From Bartonella taylorii 8TBB (GTDB taxonomy: Bacteria; Pseudomonadota; Alphaproteobacteria; Rhizobiales; Rhizobiaceae), in contig NZ_CADEAG010000001.1 of NCBI RefSeq assembly GCF_902825155.1, positions 248,001-312,000 of the forward strand: a DNA stretch of 64,000 bases, written 5' to 3'. The stretch's first letter is position 1. Each line of letters opens with the position of its first letter. The notes beneath the pieces were generated by a model, which ran no database searches, was not told where the DNA came from, and saw only the letters and a list, made by a program, of their open reading frames with translations. The translations under genes and the position numbers were made by a program. Of this stretch, positions 45,353-58,146 are shown in pieces.

Positions 45353-48352
45353 TTAAGAACCTAACGCGTCTTTAAGAAACGCGGCAAGCTGTTCAGCATG
45401 TTGTACCATCAATCCCGTAGCCGGCGATGCACTTGCAGAACGCCCTGCATAACGTGCACGTGAATATCGCGCATTAATATGCGTCAACACCCATTCTAAG
45501 TAAGGCTCAATAAATGACCAAGCCCCCATATTCTTTGGTTCCTCCTGGCACCAAACAACCTCTGCTTGCAAAAAGCGTGACAATACATCCACCAAAGCTT
45601 TTGCTGGGAAAGGATAGAGCTGTTCAACGCGAAGCAAATAAATATCATCCACACCCCTTTTTTCACGCTCTTCATAAAGGTCGTAATAAACCTTACCGGT
45701 ACAAAGAACGACACGGCGAATTTTATTGTCTTTCTGTAACTTAATAACAGAGGTTTTGAGACATTCTGCATCATCAAGTAATAAACGATGGAAACTTGTC
45801 TCTGGTCCCATTTCATTGAGAAAAGAAACCGCTCGTTTATGGCGCAAGAGAGATTTTGGTGTCATCAAAATCAACGGTTTACGGAAATCGCGTTTAATTT
45901 GCCGACGCAAAATATGAAAATAATTGGCAGGAGTCGTACAATTAGCAACCTGCATATTATCTTCTGCACAAAGCTGAAGAAAACGTTCTAAACGTGCTGA
46001 AGAATGCTCTGGTCCTTGCCCCTCAAAACCATGAGGCAACAAACACACAAGACCAGACATACGAAGCCATTTACGCTCTGCAGAAGAAATAAACTGATCA
46101 AAAATGACCTGTGCTCCGTTAGAGAAATCACCAAATTGCGCTTCCCAAAGCGTCAATCCCCGTGGTTCAGCAAGAGAATATCCATATTCGAAACCAAGAA
46201 CGGCTTCTTCAGAGAGCATAGAATTAACAACCTCATAAAATGCCTGCCCCTTTTGTAAATTATTCAAAGGGATATAACGTGCTTCATTTTCCTGATCGTA
46301 AAGAACTGAATGACGTTGTGAAAAAGTTCCACGTTCGACATCCTCACCGGAAAGACGAACTGGTGCTCCTTCTAAACAAAGAGAACCAAAAGCCAAAGCT
46401 TCAGCTGTTGCCCAATCAACACCTTCACCACTTTCAAAAATTTTAGCGCGGTTGCTCAAAAAACGCTGTATAGTTTTATGCACATGAAAGTCTTCTGGAA
46501 TCTCAACGAGTTTCTGACCAATTTCCTTTAAGATCTTTAACTCAACACCCGTCGTTCCATTATGTTTCTCTTCAGCATTATTGGAAGCTTTAAGGCCCGT
46601 CCAACTCCCATCAAGCCAATCAGCTTTGTTCGGCTTATAAGAAACACTTGCTTCCAACTCAATCTCAAGTTTATCTCGCCACAGATTCTTTTGCTGTTCA
46701 ATCTCTTCAGCAGTAATCACTCCTTCCGTGATCAGTTGATCACCATAAAGCTGAAGAGTTGTTTTATGGTTACGGATAGCCTTATACATAAGCGGCTGTG
46801 TAAAAGAAGGTTCATCACCTTCATTATGTCCATAACGGCGATAACAGAACATATCAATCACCACGGGCTTATGAAAAATTTGACGAAATTCCGTCGCTAT
46901 TTTTGCAACAAAGACAACAGCTTCAGGATCATCACCATTCACATGGAAAATTGGTGCATCAATCATTTTTGCTACATCTGACGGATAAGGAGAAGAACGC
47001 GAAAAACGTGGATCAGTTGTAAATCCGATTTGATTATTAATAATGACGTGAAGAGAACCAGCAACGTTGTAACCTTTAAGACCTGAAAGACCAAAAGTTT
47101 CTTGGATAACACCTTGCCCTGCAAAAGCAGCATCACCATGAATAAGCAATGGCAAAACCTTTGAGCGCTCACTTAAGGAGAATTCGTCAGTATATGTAGG
47201 ACCCACAAGTTGATTTTGTTTAGCACGCGCCTTTCCAATAACAACCGGATCAACAATTTCAAGGTGAGATGGATTAGCCACAAGTGATAAGTGAACTTTT
47301 TTACCATCAAATTCAAGATCAGCTGAAGTTCCTAAATGATATTTAACATCACCAGAACCCTCTACATCATCGGGTTTATAAGACCCTCCTTTGAATTCAT
47401 GAAAAATAGCCCGATGTGGTTTCGCAAGAACTTGTGAAAGAACATTTAAACGACCACGATGCGCCATTCCTAAAACAACTTCCTGCACCCCCAAAGCACT
47501 ACCACATTTAATAATCTGTTCAAGAGCAGGAATCAGAGACTCACCACCATCAAGCCCGAAACGCTTTGTTCCTTTGTATTTTGTATCTAAAAACTGCTCA
47601 AACCCTTCCGCCTCAATAAGCTTGTTAAGTATAGCTCTCTTACCTTTTTGTGTGAAAGCAATGTGCTTATCTGGTCCTTCAATACGTTCTTGGAGCCATG
47701 CTTTTTGAGCAGGGTCAGAAATATGCATATATTCCACACCTATCGTTGAACAATAGGTACGATTGAGGATCTCAAGCATTTGTGGAATAGTTGCATATTC
47801 CAGCCCTAAAACATGATCAATAAAAATGGGTCTCTCATAATCAGCAGAAGTAAAGCCGTAAGCCTCTGGAGAAAGTTCCTTGTAATCCTCAATTTTTTCC
47901 GCCAATTGGAGAGGATCGAGCCGAGCACGAAGATGCCCACGTGCACGAAAAGCACGAATCATCATGAGCGCATGAACAGAATCACGCGTTGCTTGAATAA
48001 TATCCTGTTCGCTAGAGGCTTTTCCTTTTCGCGCAGCACCAGTTGTTGCTTTTTCCTTTAATTTATCACCAATACGCTTTTCAAGAACAGACCAATCACC
48101 ATCAAGAGCAGAAACCAACTCACCATTTGCCTTTAATGGCCAATGATCACGTTGCCAAGTTGCCCCTTCTGCATTTTTCAGAACATCCTCCTTGTCATCT
48201 TGAAGTGTTTCAAAAAAAGCACGCCACTGTGAATCTACACTGGTGGGATTTTTTTTATATTCAGCATAAAGTTGATCTATATAGTCTGCATTTCCACCAT
48301 ACAGAAACGACGTTTTTGCAAAAAGACTATTTATTTCGTCCTGCCTTGCCAT
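45353..48352 (-). CDS. sucA: 2-oxoglutarate dehydrogenase E1 SucA
   Basis: 999 residues, full length. Thiamine diphosphate enzyme: [16 protein letters not shown], the [20 protein letters not shown] and [13 protein letters not shown] segments include the cofactor motif, and [29 protein letters not shown] lies in the C-terminal transketolase-like part. It decarboxylates 2-oxoglutarate and succinylates the lipoyl group of SucB. The ATG lies 160 bp downstream of the sucD stop; that gap carries an inverted repeat. Confidence 0.97.
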   Translation of the reverse strand: MARQDEINSLFAKTSFLYGGNADYIDQLYAEYKKNPTSVDSQWRAFFETLQDDKEDVLKNAEGATWQRDHWPLKANGELVSALDGDWSVLEKRIGDKLKEKATTGAARKGKASSEQDIIQATRDSVHALMMIRAFRARGHLRARLDPLQLAEKIEDYKELSPEAYGFTSADYERPIFIDHVLGLEYATIPQMLEILNRTYCSTIGVEYMHISDPAQKAWLQERIEGPDKHIAFTQKGKRAILNKLIEAEGFEQFLDTKYKGTKRFGLDGGESLIPALEQIIKCGSALGVQEVVLGMAHRGRLNVLSQVLAKPHRAIFHEFKGGSYKPDDVEGSGDVKYHLGTSADLEFDGKKVHLSLVANPSHLEIVDPVVIGKARAKQNQLVGPTYTDEFSLSERSKVLPLLIHGDAAFAGQGVIQETFGLSGLKGYNVAGSLHVIINNQIGFTTDPRFSRSSPYPSDVAKMIDAPIFHVNGDDPEAVVFVAKIATEFRQIFHKPVVIDMFCYRRYGHNEGDEPSFTQPLMYKAIRNHKTTLQLYGDQLITEGVITAEEIEQQKNLWRDKLEIELEASVSYKPNKADWLDGSWTGLKASNNAEEKHNGTTGVELKILKEIGQKLVEIPEDFHVHKTIQRFLSNRAKIFESGEGVDWATAEALAFGSLCLEGAPVRLSGEDVERGTFSQRHSVLYDQENEARYIPLNNLQKGQAFYEVVNSMLSEEAVLGFEYGYSLAEPRGLTLWEAQFGDFSNGAQVIFDQFISSAERKWLRMSGLVCLLPHGFEGQGPEHSSARLERFLQLCAEDNMQVANCTTPANYFHILRRQIKRDFRKPLILMTPKSLLRHKRAVSFLNEMGPETSFHRLLLDDAECLKTSVIKLQKDNKIRRVVLCTGKVYYDLYEEREKRGVDDIYLLRVEQLYPFPAKALVDVLSRFLQAEVVWCQEEPKNMGAWSFIEPYLEWVLTHINARYSRARYAGRSASASPATGLMVQHAEQLAAFLKDALGS

Positions 48353-48465
48353 ACACTTCTCCGGAACATTTATTCCGTCTCCTTACATCTCTTTTCGACC
48401 TTATAAATGCTTACAAAGCAAACGAGGGTCAGAAAATTCAAAAAAGCCACACTTTTATACCTACT

Positions 48466-48504
48466 TTTCATCTGAATGAAAGATACACCTTTATCCAGAT
48501 GAAA
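48466..48504. repeat. Inverted repeat in the sucD-sucA gap
   Basis: Perfect 9-bp arms TTTCATCTG (48466-48474) and CAGATGAAA (48496-48504), with an inner AAAG/CTTT pair. A T-rich tract follows on the plus strand, whereas the suc genes are on the minus strand, where no T-run follows. It could therefore be an mRNA stem affecting processing or stability between sucD and sucA and is not a terminator of the operon. Confidence 0.5.
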
Positions 48505-48511
48505 TTCTTTT

Positions 48512-49417
48512 TTAGCCCTTCAAAACTGACATCAAAGTCTTGCCTATCTGTGATGGTGAAGGAGAGACCCGAACTCCTGCTGATTCCATTGCAGAAATTT
48601 TATCTTCTGCTCCACCTTTACCACCAGAAATAACAGCACCAGCGTGCCCCATTGTGCGTCCTGGAGGAGCTGTACGACCAGCAATAAAACCAACCACCGG
48701 CTTTTTACGACCTTTTCTTGCTTCATCGCGAAGAAATTGTGCTGCTTCTTCCTCAGCACAACCACCAATTTCACCGATCATGACAATAGATTCGGTTTCA
48801 TCATCCGCTAAAAACATTTCCAACACATCAATAAATTCTGTGCCCTTAACAGGATCACCACCAATACCAATAGCTGTTGTCTGTCCAAGACCTTCATGAC
48901 TCGTTTGGAACACCGCTTCATATGTTAAGGTTCCCGACCGTGAGACAACCCCGACAGAGCCTTTTCTAAAAATAGAACCAGGCATAATACCGATTTTACA
49001 TTCATTTGGTGTAAGAATACCAGGACAATTAGGACCAATGAGACGTGATTTTGATCCTTCTAATCGCGCCTTTACTTTAACCATATCCATAACAGGAATG
49101 CCTTCCGTAATGCAGATAATTAAACGGATTTCAGCATCAATAGCTTCTATAATAGCTGCTGCGGCTCCTGCAGGCGGAACATAAATAACCGAAGCATCTG
49201 CACCTGTCTTTTCTTTTGCCTCAGCAACACTGGCAAAAATAGGAAGAGTTTCACCTTTTGAACCTTCCCACGTTTCACCACCCTTTTTAGGATTAACGCC
49301 CCCAACCATTTGCGTACCATGATAAGCAAGCGCTTGTTCTGTATGAAACGTTCCTGTTTTTCCTGTAAGCCCCTGAACCAGAACTTTTGTATCCTTATTC
49401 ACAAGAATTGACATCAC
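48512..49417 (-). CDS. sucD: Succinate-CoA ligase alpha subunit SucD
   Basis: About 300 residues; the frame starts with a GTG codon immediately followed by an ATG, and the ATG ([18 protein letters not shown]) is the likely start. CoA-binding [14 protein letters not shown], the [20 protein letters not shown] loop and the phosphohistidine in [12 protein letters not shown] are visible. With SucC it forms succinate and GTP/ATP from succinyl-CoA. It begins at the sucC stop with almost no gap. Confidence 0.97.
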   Translation of the reverse strand: MMSILVNKDTKVLVQGLTGKTGTFHTEQALAYHGTQMVGGVNPKKGGETWEGSKGETLPIFASVAEAKEKTGADASVIYVPPAGAAAAIIEAIDAEIRLIICITEGIPVMDMVKVKARLEGSKSRLIGPNCPGILTPNECKIGIMPGSIFRKGSVGVVSRSGTLTYEAVFQTSHEGLGQTTAIGIGGDPVKGTEFIDVLEMFLADDETESIVMIGEIGGCAEEEAAQFLRDEARKGRKKPVVGFIAGRTAPPGRTMGHAGAVISGGKGGAEDKISAMESAGVRVSPSPSQIGKTLMSVLKG

Positions 49418-50614
49418 TTAAGCTCCCTTCACGGCTGCAACAATTTTTTGAGCAGCATCATCTAAATCGTCAGCGGGAATAACGTTTAAACCACTATCAC
49501 TGATAATCGCTTTACCCTGCTCAACATTTGTGCCTTCAAGACGAACAACCAAAGGAACCTTTAAACCAACTTCCCGAACAGCAGCAACCACACCTTCAGC
49601 AATAACGTCACAACGCATAATGCCACCAAAAATATTGACCAAAATGCCTTTAACATTTGGATCAGCGGTAATAATTTTAAAAGCAGCAGTCACCTTTTCT
49701 TTTGAAGCGCCACCACCAACATCGAGGAAATTTGCGGGCTCAGCTCCGTAAAGCTTAATGATATCCATTGTTGCCATAGCAAGACCTGCACCATTGACCA
49801 TGCAACCAATTGTGCCCTCAAGAGCAACATAAGCAAGATCATGCTTTGATGCTTCGATCTCTTTTGGATCTTCTTCTGAGATATCACGCAATTCCAAAAT
49901 GTCTGGATGACGGAACAGAGCGTTATTATCAAAAGAAACTTTCGCATCAAGAACACGCAAATGACCATCCTTCATCACAACAAGCGGATTAATTTCAAGG
50001 AGGCTCATATCTTTCTCACAAAACACCTTATAGAGAATTGGAAAAAGCTTTTCACCATCTTCCCGTGCACTATCGTGCAATTCCAACGCATCACAAAGCC
50101 TTGTACAATCAGCAGAAGTAACGCCATGTGTAGTATCAATGGGTAGAGTTAATATTTTTTCTGGCGTCTCTTCAGCAACGGTTTCAATATCCATACCCCC
50201 TTCCGTTGAAACAACGAATGCAACCCGACCAACTGTACGATCAACCAATAATGAAAGATAAAGCTCCCGTTCAATATCAGCACCATCCTCAATATAAAGG
50301 CGATTGACCTGCTTACCTTCTGGACCAGTTTGTTTGGTTACCAAAGTTTTACCAAGCATTTCTTGGACATTTGCAATAACTTCTTCAACAGATTTTGCAA
50401 GTCTAACCCCTCCTTTTGCATCAGGAGAAAGTTCTTTAAACTTCCCTTTACCGCGACCACCAGCATGTATCTGACTTTTAACCACATAGAGTGGCCCAGG
50501 CAATTTCTGTGCCCACTTTTCAGCTTGCTCTACAGAATAAACAGCAACACCGTTTGCAATTGGTGCTCCATATTCATGAAGCAGACGTTTGGCCTGATAT
50601 TCATGGATATTCAT
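49418..50614 (-). CDS. sucC: Succinate-CoA ligase beta subunit SucC
   Basis: 398 residues. ATP-grasp N-terminal domain begins [34 protein letters not shown] binds nucleotide, [13 protein letters not shown] and [17 protein letters not shown] provide metal ligands, and [19 protein letters not shown] lies in the C-terminal flavodoxin-like domain. Coupled to sucD downstream; mdh lies 92 bp upstream on the same strand, so mdh-sucC-sucD-sucA-sucB-lpd is a likely operon. Confidence 0.97.
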   Translation of the reverse strand: MNIHEYQAKRLLHEYGAPIANGVAVYSVEQAEKWAQKLPGPLYVVKSQIHAGGRGKGKFKELSPDAKGGVRLAKSVEEVIANVQEMLGKTLVTKQTGPEGKQVNRLYIEDGADIERELYLSLLVDRTVGRVAFVVSTEGGMDIETVAEETPEKILTLPIDTTHGVTSADCTRLCDALELHDSAREDGEKLFPILYKVFCEKDMSLLEINPLVVMKDGHLRVLDAKVSFDNNALFRHPDILELRDISEEDPKEIEASKHDLAYVALEGTIGCMVNGAGLAMATMDIIKLYGAEPANFLDVGGGASKEKVTAAFKIITADPNVKGILVNIFGGIMRCDVIAEGVVAAVREVGLKVPLVVRLEGTNVEQGKAIISDSGLNVIPADDLDDAAQKIVAAVKGA

Positions 50615-50706
50615 GCATTTGTCCTTTTCTTTTACAGATAACTTTACTATTAACCTTCAAATCCTAATATAAATACTCTGTTTTAATGAACAGAATCTTG
50701 TTCAAT

Positions 50707-51831
<1,125 letters not shown>

Positions 51832-51959
51832 TTATTAGAAACTTATTATGATGTATCGATAAAATGAATTTTAAAAAAATACAACAGAATTATTACCTTG
51901 TATTTAAATACAAAGAGTTATTGTTTTCACAGTTTACGTAAAGGTAAATTACTTAATTT

Positions 51960-53135
51960 TTACTTCTTCAAAAGAAACCGCTCTGCCCAAAGTTTCAAAT
52001 AATCCTGACTTTGCATTTCAAAAAGACGCGATTGTATCCTTTTAAACTCAAATGTTTCTGTAGTCTGTGCACGTCCTTTATATAAGTCCTCAAGGACAGC
52101 TGCCGCTGACATAAATAATCTTATGTGGCGTTCATAGAGAATATCAATAAGTAAAATAAACCGTTTGGTTTCATTGCGGCATGTATCATCCATCACCGGC
52201 ACATTATCAACAAAAATTGTATGGTAATGCTCTCCCAAGGCTAAATATTCAGCCGCTGCCAAAGGTTTTGCACATAAATCTTGATAATCAAAGCGTGCGC
52301 AACCCGCTCCAGAGCGCGGAATATGAACAAGACGTCCTCTTAGAGAAAGTTCATCAGATGTTTCCTTGTGTCCTTGCAGCACGAGTGCCCACGCCTGATC
52401 CATATATTCATTTGCTTGCGCCCCCAACGGCGTTACATACACCTGTTGTAGATTTGATTTTTCAAGACGATAATCTGTTTTTGCATCAAGATTAATAATA
52501 CGAACATAAGCTTTCAAAACTTGGATAAAAGGCAAAAAGAGCTCTCGGTTTAAACCGTTATAGTAAAGATTATCAGGAGCAACATTTGAAGTCGCAACAA
52601 AGAGAACTCCTTTATCAAAGAGAGCAGAGACAAGGCGCCCCAATACCATAGCATCAGCAATATCTGTTACACTAAATTCATCAAAACAAAGCACCTTAGC
52701 TTCTCGTGCAAGATCTTCAGCAACAGCTAAGATGGGATTATCTTGTCTGGCTTTTGCATCTTTTGATGCTTGACGATAAACATTAATGCGCTCATGCACA
52801 TCAGCCATGAAATCATTAAAATGAGCACGCTTTTTACATTTCTGCGGCAAACAAGAAAAGAACAAATCCATCAGCATGGTTTTGCCTCGTCCTACTTCAC
52901 CATAAATATACAACCCCTGATAAGAACCATCTTCATCACCTTGTTTTGCAACACAAGCAAAGGTTTGTTTTTTTCTTTTAAACAGAGACCAAAATGTCCA
53001 AGATCGAGAAACACTTTGCTCCGCAATCTTTTGTAATAAATGATCAAAATGCTCTGCTAAAGCCAATTGAGCCGGATCAAACCTGATTTCTCCTTTATAT
53101 ACCAGCTCCTGATAGCGCGTTGAAACTAAAATCAT
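51960..53135 (-). CDS. zapE: Cell division protein ZapE (AFG1-like ATPase)
   Basis: 391 residues. Walker A YGEVGRGKTMLMDLFF, Walker B VLCFDEFSVTDIADAM, sensor region VLFVATSNVAPDNLY and the C-terminal FVDNVPVMDDTCRNETKRFILLIDILYE are the AFG1/ZapE family blocks. E. coli ZapE associates with FtsZ and destabilises its polymers late in division. It is transcribed toward mdh from 287 bp upstream. Confidence 0.94.
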   Translation of the reverse strand: MILVSTRYQELVYKGEIRFDPAQLALAEHFDHLLQKIAEQSVSRSWTFWSLFKRKKQTFACVAKQGDEDGSYQGLYIYGEVGRGKTMLMDLFFSCLPQKCKKRAHFNDFMADVHERINVYRQASKDAKARQDNPILAVAEDLAREAKVLCFDEFSVTDIADAMVLGRLVSALFDKGVLFVATSNVAPDNLYYNGLNRELFLPFIQVLKAYVRIINLDAKTDYRLEKSNLQQVYVTPLGAQANEYMDQAWALVLQGHKETSDELSLRGRLVHIPRSGAGCARFDYQDLCAKPLAAAEYLALGEHYHTIFVDNVPVMDDTCRNETKRFILLIDILYERHIRLFMSAAAVLEDLYKGRAQTTETFEFKRIQSRLFEMQSQDYLKLWAERFLLKK

Positions 53136-53233
53136 CCAAATAACCTTTTGCTACCCGTTCACAATGAAAATACAAACTCTTTTCACAGACTGGTGCGCAT
53201 ATTTCTTATTTTTTTATAAATAGCAACAACGGT

Positions 53234-53779
53234 CTAACGGCTTAAAACAACTTGATGATCATCAAGTGTACGTCCCTCAAAACGATCAACATTGGAAGAA
53301 TAAAGAGTGACGATAACACGTCCTGAATTATTATAAAAATATAATCTTTTTCCTTTAATAGCCCATGAACTTACCTGAGAAACGATTCCTGGACAGTGTA
53401 AAGGGCGAGCACGGTATCCTTGGCCAAATTTTGTTTGTGGCGTTGCAATTCGGCAAACTTTACCACTCATAGAAAGATTCCACACCCCAGCAATACTTGC
53501 AGGAAACAAATCAGTGGCATTGCTTGGCAATTCGAGACTGGCCATTCGTTCATCACTCTGAGAATCTCCTTTTTCATACATCGAAACATCTGCTGCTCCA
53601 GATGCTGACAAACGAGAAGACGAAGGATCAGACATGACTTCTGTTGGCATTTGTTGAAGTGGATAAAAAACTTCTAATGTATTGCTACCATCATTCCTGT
53701 CAAACCGCGATGTTGAACATCCCCCTAAAAATGTTACAGTCGATAGTGCGACGAAAAGCGAAATTTTTGAAAATGGCAT
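53234..53779 (-). CDS. omp19: Omp19-like outer-membrane lipoprotein (AprI/Inh protease-inhibitor domain)
   Basis: 181 residues. Lipobox LGGC gives lipidated Cys21; a Ser-rich linker follows, then a C-terminal beta-barrel domain starting SIAGVWNLSMSGKVCRI and containing YRARPLHCPG and WAIKGKRLYFYNNSG. The pattern GxWxLS...CxI...C is the MprA/AprI-Inh inhibitor fold, and the whole resembles Brucella Omp19, which inhibits host proteases. The two Cys in the domain probably form a disulfide. Confidence 0.88.
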   Translation of the reverse strand: MPFSKISLFVALSTVTFLGGCSTSRFDRNDGSNTLEVFYPLQQMPTEVMSDPSSSRLSASGAADVSMYEKGDSQSDERMASLELPSNATDLFPASIAGVWNLSMSGKVCRIATPQTKFGQGYRARPLHCPGIVSQVSSWAIKGKRLYFYNNSGRVIVTLYSSNVDRFEGRTLDDHQVVLSR

Positions 53780-54009
53780 ACCTATACTCTTTCCCAGGAC
53801 AATAAATAAACTTACTTAAAAAAGTGGTGAACATTTGTTATACGGCATTTTACAAAGATAGATTAATAAATTTAAAAAAATAGGATAAAAATTGCTTATT
53901 TCGAACGATAATAATTTTTGCACTATGTTTTATATTCATTAACACTGGAAATTTATAAGATTTTCAGTCATATATCTTTTGTAGGCAACACTATAAATAG
54001 AGAAATTTC

Positions 54010-54861
54010 ATGAAAATACCATTCAGCAAAATGAACGGTCTTGGAAATCAAATCATTGTTGCTGATATGCGTGAAAGCACACATGCACTCACACAGCAAG
54101 CAATCCTTACCCTCTCGGCAGATCCTCAAACACATTTCGATCAAATTATGGCTATTCACAAAACCACAAAAAATGAAGCTGACTTTCGCATCGAAATATG
54201 GAATGCTGACGGCTCGATAGCTAAAGCCTGCGGTAACGGTACACGTTGTGTCATAGCATGGCTCACAGACCACAATTTCGGTGAAAACTTTCGATTAGAA
54301 ACACCCGCTGGAATTATCGAGGGTAAACGACAAACCAACAATCTCATCTCTGTTGACATGGGATGCCCAAATTTCAATGCAAAAGAAATGCCTGTTTCAC
54401 GTGAAATAATTGACACCAATCACGTAGAAATTACTGCTGGTCCCTTAAAGGATGCATGCCTTGTCTCTGTTGGTAATCTCCACGCTATTTTTTTTGTTGA
54501 GAATGATATTCAACACTTTCCATTAGAAAAATATGGACCAAAACTTGAACATGATCCCCTTTTTCCAGAACGGTGCAATATTTCTATTGCGTATGTAGTG
54601 TCACAAAAAAGCCTAAATTTACGCACATGGGAACGAGGAGCTGGATTAACACAAGCGTGTGGGAGCGCTGCCTGTGCGAGTGCAGTGGCCGCCTATCGGC
54701 GTGGGCTCACAGAACGCCATATCGATGTGAACTTACCAGGGGGAGCACTTAATATTTTTTATCGAGAAGACAACCATATTATCATGACAGGTCCAACTAA
54801 TTATGAGTTTAGTGGCTTTCTTAACCCTTTAACAGGGAGCTACAAAAAGGATCACGTTTAA
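54010..54861 (+). CDS. dapF: Diaminopimelate epimerase DapF
   Basis: 283 residues. The two catalytic cysteines sit in AKACGNGTRCV and TQACGSAACASAVAA, the pair of thiols that racemise LL-DAP to meso-DAP. KMNGLGNQIIVAD is the N-terminal signature. It feeds peptidoglycan and LysA. The stop overlaps the mtaB start by one base (TAATG). A parS-like 16-mer lies inside the gene at 54393-54408. Confidence 0.96.
   Translation: MKIPFSKMNGLGNQIIVADMRESTHALTQQAILTLSADPQTHFDQIMAIHKTTKNEADFRIEIWNADGSIAKACGNGTRCVIAWLTDHNFGENFRLETPAGIIEGKRQTNNLISVDMGCPNFNAKEMPVSREIIDTNHVEITAGPLKDACLVSVGNLHAIFFVENDIQHFPLEKYGPKLEHDPLFPERCNISIAYVVSQKSLNLRTWERGAGLTQACGSAACASAVAAYRRGLTERHIDVNLPGGALNIFYREDNHIIMTGPTNYEFSGFLNPLTGSYKKDHV
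54393..54408. promoter_or_regulatory. Candidate parS site (ParB binding) inside dapF
   Basis: TGTTTCACGTGAAATA matches the bacterial parS consensus TGTTTCACGTGAAACA at 15 of 16 positions. It lies within dapF, about 6.5 kb from parB. Chance occurrence of a 15/16 match to a specified 16-mer in 64 kb is small. Confidence 0.75.
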
Positions 54862-56144
54862 TGGCAATAGAAATTGTAACATTTGGTTGTCGTCTGAACA
54901 GCTATGAATCGGAAATCATACGCAAAGAAAGCACTTCTTCAGGTCTGGATCAACTCAAAGATGGTGCAATCATCTTTAACACCTGTGCCGTCACCGCCGA
55001 AGCCGTAAGACAAGCAAAACAAGCTATCCGCAAAGCAAGACGCGAAAATCCTCATGCGCGCATTATTGTGACAGGATGTGCTGCACAAACAGAAGCGCAA
55101 AATTTTGCCTCCATGACAGAGGTGGATCTTGTTTTAGGGAATGAAGACAAACTCCATGCGCATTCTTATCGTCAACTTCCTGATTTTGGTATCAATCATT
55201 CCGAAAAGTTGCGTATCAATAACATCATGGAAGTGCAAAAAATTGCTCCCCATATGGTGAGTGCAATGGAAGAGCGCACACGCGCCTTTGTACAGGTGCA
55301 AAATGGATGCGATCACCGTTGTACATTTTGTATTATCCCTTATGGGCGGGGACCATCACGTTCAGTTCCCATGGGCGCTATTATTGAACAAATTAAACAC
55401 TTGACGGGCAATGGTATTCAAGAAGTAGTTCTGACAGGTGTTGATCTTACAAGTTATGGCCACGATCTCCCTGGAAAAGCCACTCTAGGAAAATTAACTT
55501 CAACAATTTTGCATCATGTTCCTGACTTGCCTCGTTTACGTCTATCATCAATCGATTCTATTGAAGCAGACGAAGAACTCATCAATCTTTTAGCCTATGA
55601 AAAAAGGATCATGCCCCATTTGCATTTATCCTTGCAAGCAGGCGATAATATGATCCTAAAAAGAATGAAACGGCGGCATCTGCGCGAACATGCAATTCAA
55701 TTTTGTCAAGATTTGCGTGCCAAACGTCCTACAATGGTTTATGGAGCCGATTTCATTGCTGGTTTCCCGACTGAAACAGAAGAAATGTTTCAAAACAGTC
55801 TTGCTTTGGTCAGTGAGTGTAATTTAACACATCTCCACGTCTTTCCTTTTAGTCCAAGAGAAGGAACACCTGCCGCACGTATGCCACAAATTAACCGTAG
55901 AATAGTGAAGATGCGTGCAGAAAGATTGCGCAAAGTAGGTGAGGAAGCTTACCAAAGGCATCTTGTTCGTTTACAAAATAGCCAACAAACAATTCTCGTT
56001 GAAAAAGATGAAATCGGACGAACAGAAGATTACACTCTTGTACAAATCAAAGGTGCAAAAGCTGGAACAATTGTTCAAGCCCTTATCGTTGATCATGATG
56101 GCGATAAATTGATTGCTGTCCTCCCAAAATTAAACGCAGCTTGA
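54861..56144 (+). CDS. mtaB: tRNA t6A37 methylthiotransferase MtaB
   Basis: 427 residues. Three UPF0004-domain cysteines (VTFGCRLN, FNTCAVT, TGCAAQ) bind one iron-sulfur cluster; the radical-SAM triad is CDHRCTFC in VQNGCDHRCTFCIIPYGRG; a TRAM-like domain follows at the C-terminus. It converts t6A37 to ms2t6A37 in tRNA, downstream of the TsaD reaction. It is coupled to dapF and to ftsY. Confidence 0.95.
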   Translation: MAIEIVTFGCRLNSYESEIIRKESTSSGLDQLKDGAIIFNTCAVTAEAVRQAKQAIRKARRENPHARIIVTGCAAQTEAQNFASMTEVDLVLGNEDKLHAHSYRQLPDFGINHSEKLRINNIMEVQKIAPHMVSAMEERTRAFVQVQNGCDHRCTFCIIPYGRGPSRSVPMGAIIEQIKHLTGNGIQEVVLTGVDLTSYGHDLPGKATLGKLTSTILHHVPDLPRLRLSSIDSIEADEELINLLAYEKRIMPHLHLSLQAGDNMILKRMKRRHLREHAIQFCQDLRAKRPTMVYGADFIAGFPTETEEMFQNSLALVSECNLTHLHVFPFSPREGTPAARMPQINRRIVKMRAERLRKVGEEAYQRHLVRLQNSQQTILVEKDEIGRTEDYTLVQIKGAKAGTIVQALIVDHDGDKLIAVLPKLNAA

Positions 56145-56158
56145 GCAGGAAAGCCCTT

Positions 56159-57391
56159 ATGACAAAATCTTTTATAAAAAAAATATTCTCTTTTAACAAA
56201 TCTAAAGAGCAAGAAACAGAACAAGTTTCCACTCCTTATGAAACCGATATAGAAGAAGAAATTGAATACAAAAGTGAAACAACAAAAAACGATCAATCCT
56301 CTCTAGAGAGAGAAAAAGAGGAACAGGCAGAAAATCAAAATACCACACCTGTAAAGTATGATGAGAAAATTCCATTTTCTGAACCACATTCTCGCAAAGT
56401 AATTGTCACAGATATAATCCGTGAAAAAAAAGTTGAAGAGTTTTCATCTATATCCCCTGTTGAACAGAAAAAGACAGCGTGGTTTGGACGCCTTAAAAAA
56501 GGTCTAGCCCTTTCCTCACAACGTTTAAGTGAATCGATTGGTGGCCTTTTTGTTAAAGGAAAGCTTGATGAAGAAACATTGCAAGAACTGGAAGATATTC
56601 TTATTCAAGCTGATCTTGGTGTAGAAACGGCTACGCGCATCACCGATACTTTAGCTTCTAGTCGCTATGAGAAAAATTTATCTCCAGATGACATTCATAC
56701 TATCGTAGCTGACGAAATCAAAAAAGTATTGGAACCTGTTGCAGTTCCACTAGAACTTGATCTTAGTCATAAGCCTCACGTTATTTTACTGGTAGGCGTA
56801 AATGGCACTGGAAAAACGACAACGATTGGAAAGCTTGCAGCAAAACTCACCGCAGGAGGGCTAAAAGTTATGCTGGCTGCTGGTGATACATTTCGCGCTG
56901 CCGCTATTGAACAGTTGCATGTTTGGGGAGAACGTACAGGATCTCCTGTTATTTCCACAAAACTCGGTGCAGATGCTGCTAGCTTAGCATTTGATGCTTA
57001 TGAAAAAGCCAAAAAAGCAAACAGCGATGTGTTGATCATTGATACAGCTGGACGCCTACAAAATAAAACTGAATTGATGGACGAATTGGCAAAAATTATT
57101 CGTGTTTTACGTAAACATTCTCCCCAAGCTCCCCATACAATCCTTCAAACACTTGATGCAACTACTGGGCAAAATGCACTCAATCAAGTGGATATTTTCC
57201 GCAATATTGCTGGTGTTAATGGTTTAGTCATGACAAAGCTCGATGGTAGCGCACGAGGAGGGATTCTTATTGCTATCGCAGCAAAATACAAATTACCCAT
57301 TTACTTTATCGGTATAGGAGAGAATATTGAGGATCTTCAACCTTTTTCTGCCTCTGAATTTGCCGAAACTATTGCAGGAAAACACACATGA
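56159..57391 (+). CDS. ftsY: Signal recognition particle receptor FtsY
   Basis: 410 residues from ATG 56159, preceded by AGGA at a spacing of 8; a TTG at 56141 opens the same frame and would overlap the mtaB stop. An acidic, Glu/Lys-rich A domain (about 1-120), then the NG GTPase domain: [46 protein letters not shown] and [10 protein letters not shown]. It docks SRP-bound ribosomes at the inner membrane. Its end overlaps the yciB start (ATGA). Confidence 0.96.
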   Translation: MTKSFIKKIFSFNKSKEQETEQVSTPYETDIEEEIEYKSETTKNDQSSLEREKEEQAENQNTTPVKYDEKIPFSEPHSRKVIVTDIIREKKVEEFSSISPVEQKKTAWFGRLKKGLALSSQRLSESIGGLFVKGKLDEETLQELEDILIQADLGVETATRITDTLASSRYEKNLSPDDIHTIVADEIKKVLEPVAVPLELDLSHKPHVILLVGVNGTGKTTTIGKLAAKLTAGGLKVMLAAGDTFRAAAIEQLHVWGERTGSPVISTKLGADAASLAFDAYEKAKKANSDVLIIDTAGRLQNKTELMDELAKIIRVLRKHSPQAPHTILQTLDATTGQNALNQVDIFRNIAGVNGLVMTKLDGSARGGILIAIAAKYKLPIYFIGIGENIEDLQPFSASEFAETIAGKHT

Positions 57392-58077
57392 AACAATCTT
57401 CTTTTAAACCTGACTCATACAATAACCCCAATTCGAGGAATATGAATAACAATCAAAAAAAGCCTCTTTCACCAACACTTAAGTTTGTCTTGGAAATGGG
57501 GCCATTAGTTGTTTTTTTCCTTGCCAATTATAAAGGCGAATGGTTGATAAACAATATTGGACTTTTTAAAAATTTTAATAAACCTATTTTCCCTGCAACA
57601 GCTATTTTTATGGTAGCGATCATTGTTGCACTAAGCTTATCATGGATTCTAGCACGAAACATTCCTATAATGCCTCTTATCTCGGGAATATTTGTTCTAG
57701 TCTTTGGATTTTTAACTCTTTGGCTTCACAACGATACTTTCATAAAAATGAAACCAACAATTATTAATAGTTTATTTGCTCTCATCCTCTTTGGTGGAAT
57801 GTTTTTTAAAAAACCACTTTTGCGTTATGCCTTGGATTCTACTTTAAAACTCGATGATTTAGGATGGCAAAAACTTACCTATCGTTGGGCATTTTTTTTC
57901 GTTTTTCTTGCCTTTTTAAATGAAGTTATTTGGCGTAATTTCAGCGATGATTTTTGGACTAGCTTTAAAGTATTTGGTGTTATGCCTCTAACAATCCTTT
58001 TCATGCTTACCCAAATGCCCCTTATCCTTAAACACTCACAGGGACTTTTTACAGAAAGAGACAAATCTGATTCTTAA
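57388..58077 (+). CDS. yciB: YciB/IspZ intracellular septation family protein
   Basis: 229 residues, longer than the E. coli protein because of a hydrophilic N-terminus (about 30 residues). Five to six membrane helices; the [54 protein letters not shown] block is the family signature, and [11 protein letters not shown] closes it. It is linked to septation and envelope synthesis. ATGA overlap with ftsY indicates coupling, so dapF-mtaB-ftsY-yciB forms an operon. Confidence 0.93.
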   Translation: MKQSSFKPDSYNNPNSRNMNNNQKKPLSPTLKFVLEMGPLVVFFLANYKGEWLINNIGLFKNFNKPIFPATAIFMVAIIVALSLSWILARNIPIMPLISGIFVLVFGFLTLWLHNDTFIKMKPTIINSLFALILFGGMFFKKPLLRYALDSTLKLDDLGWQKLTYRWAFFFVFLAFLNEVIWRNFSDDFWTSFKVFGVMPLTILFMLTQMPLILKHSQGLFTERDKSDS

Positions 58078-58146
58078 ATAGAAGACATCTATAATTATAG
58101 ATTATTTTGTAGATTTATCATTGTACACTGTTCATAGGGAAAAGAT

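Noticed and set aside
48043-48633. 196-codon plus-strand frame opposite the 5' part of sucA and the end of sucD
   Set aside because: Antisense shadow of two strongly conserved genes; composition is His/Leu-skewed and no domain is seen.
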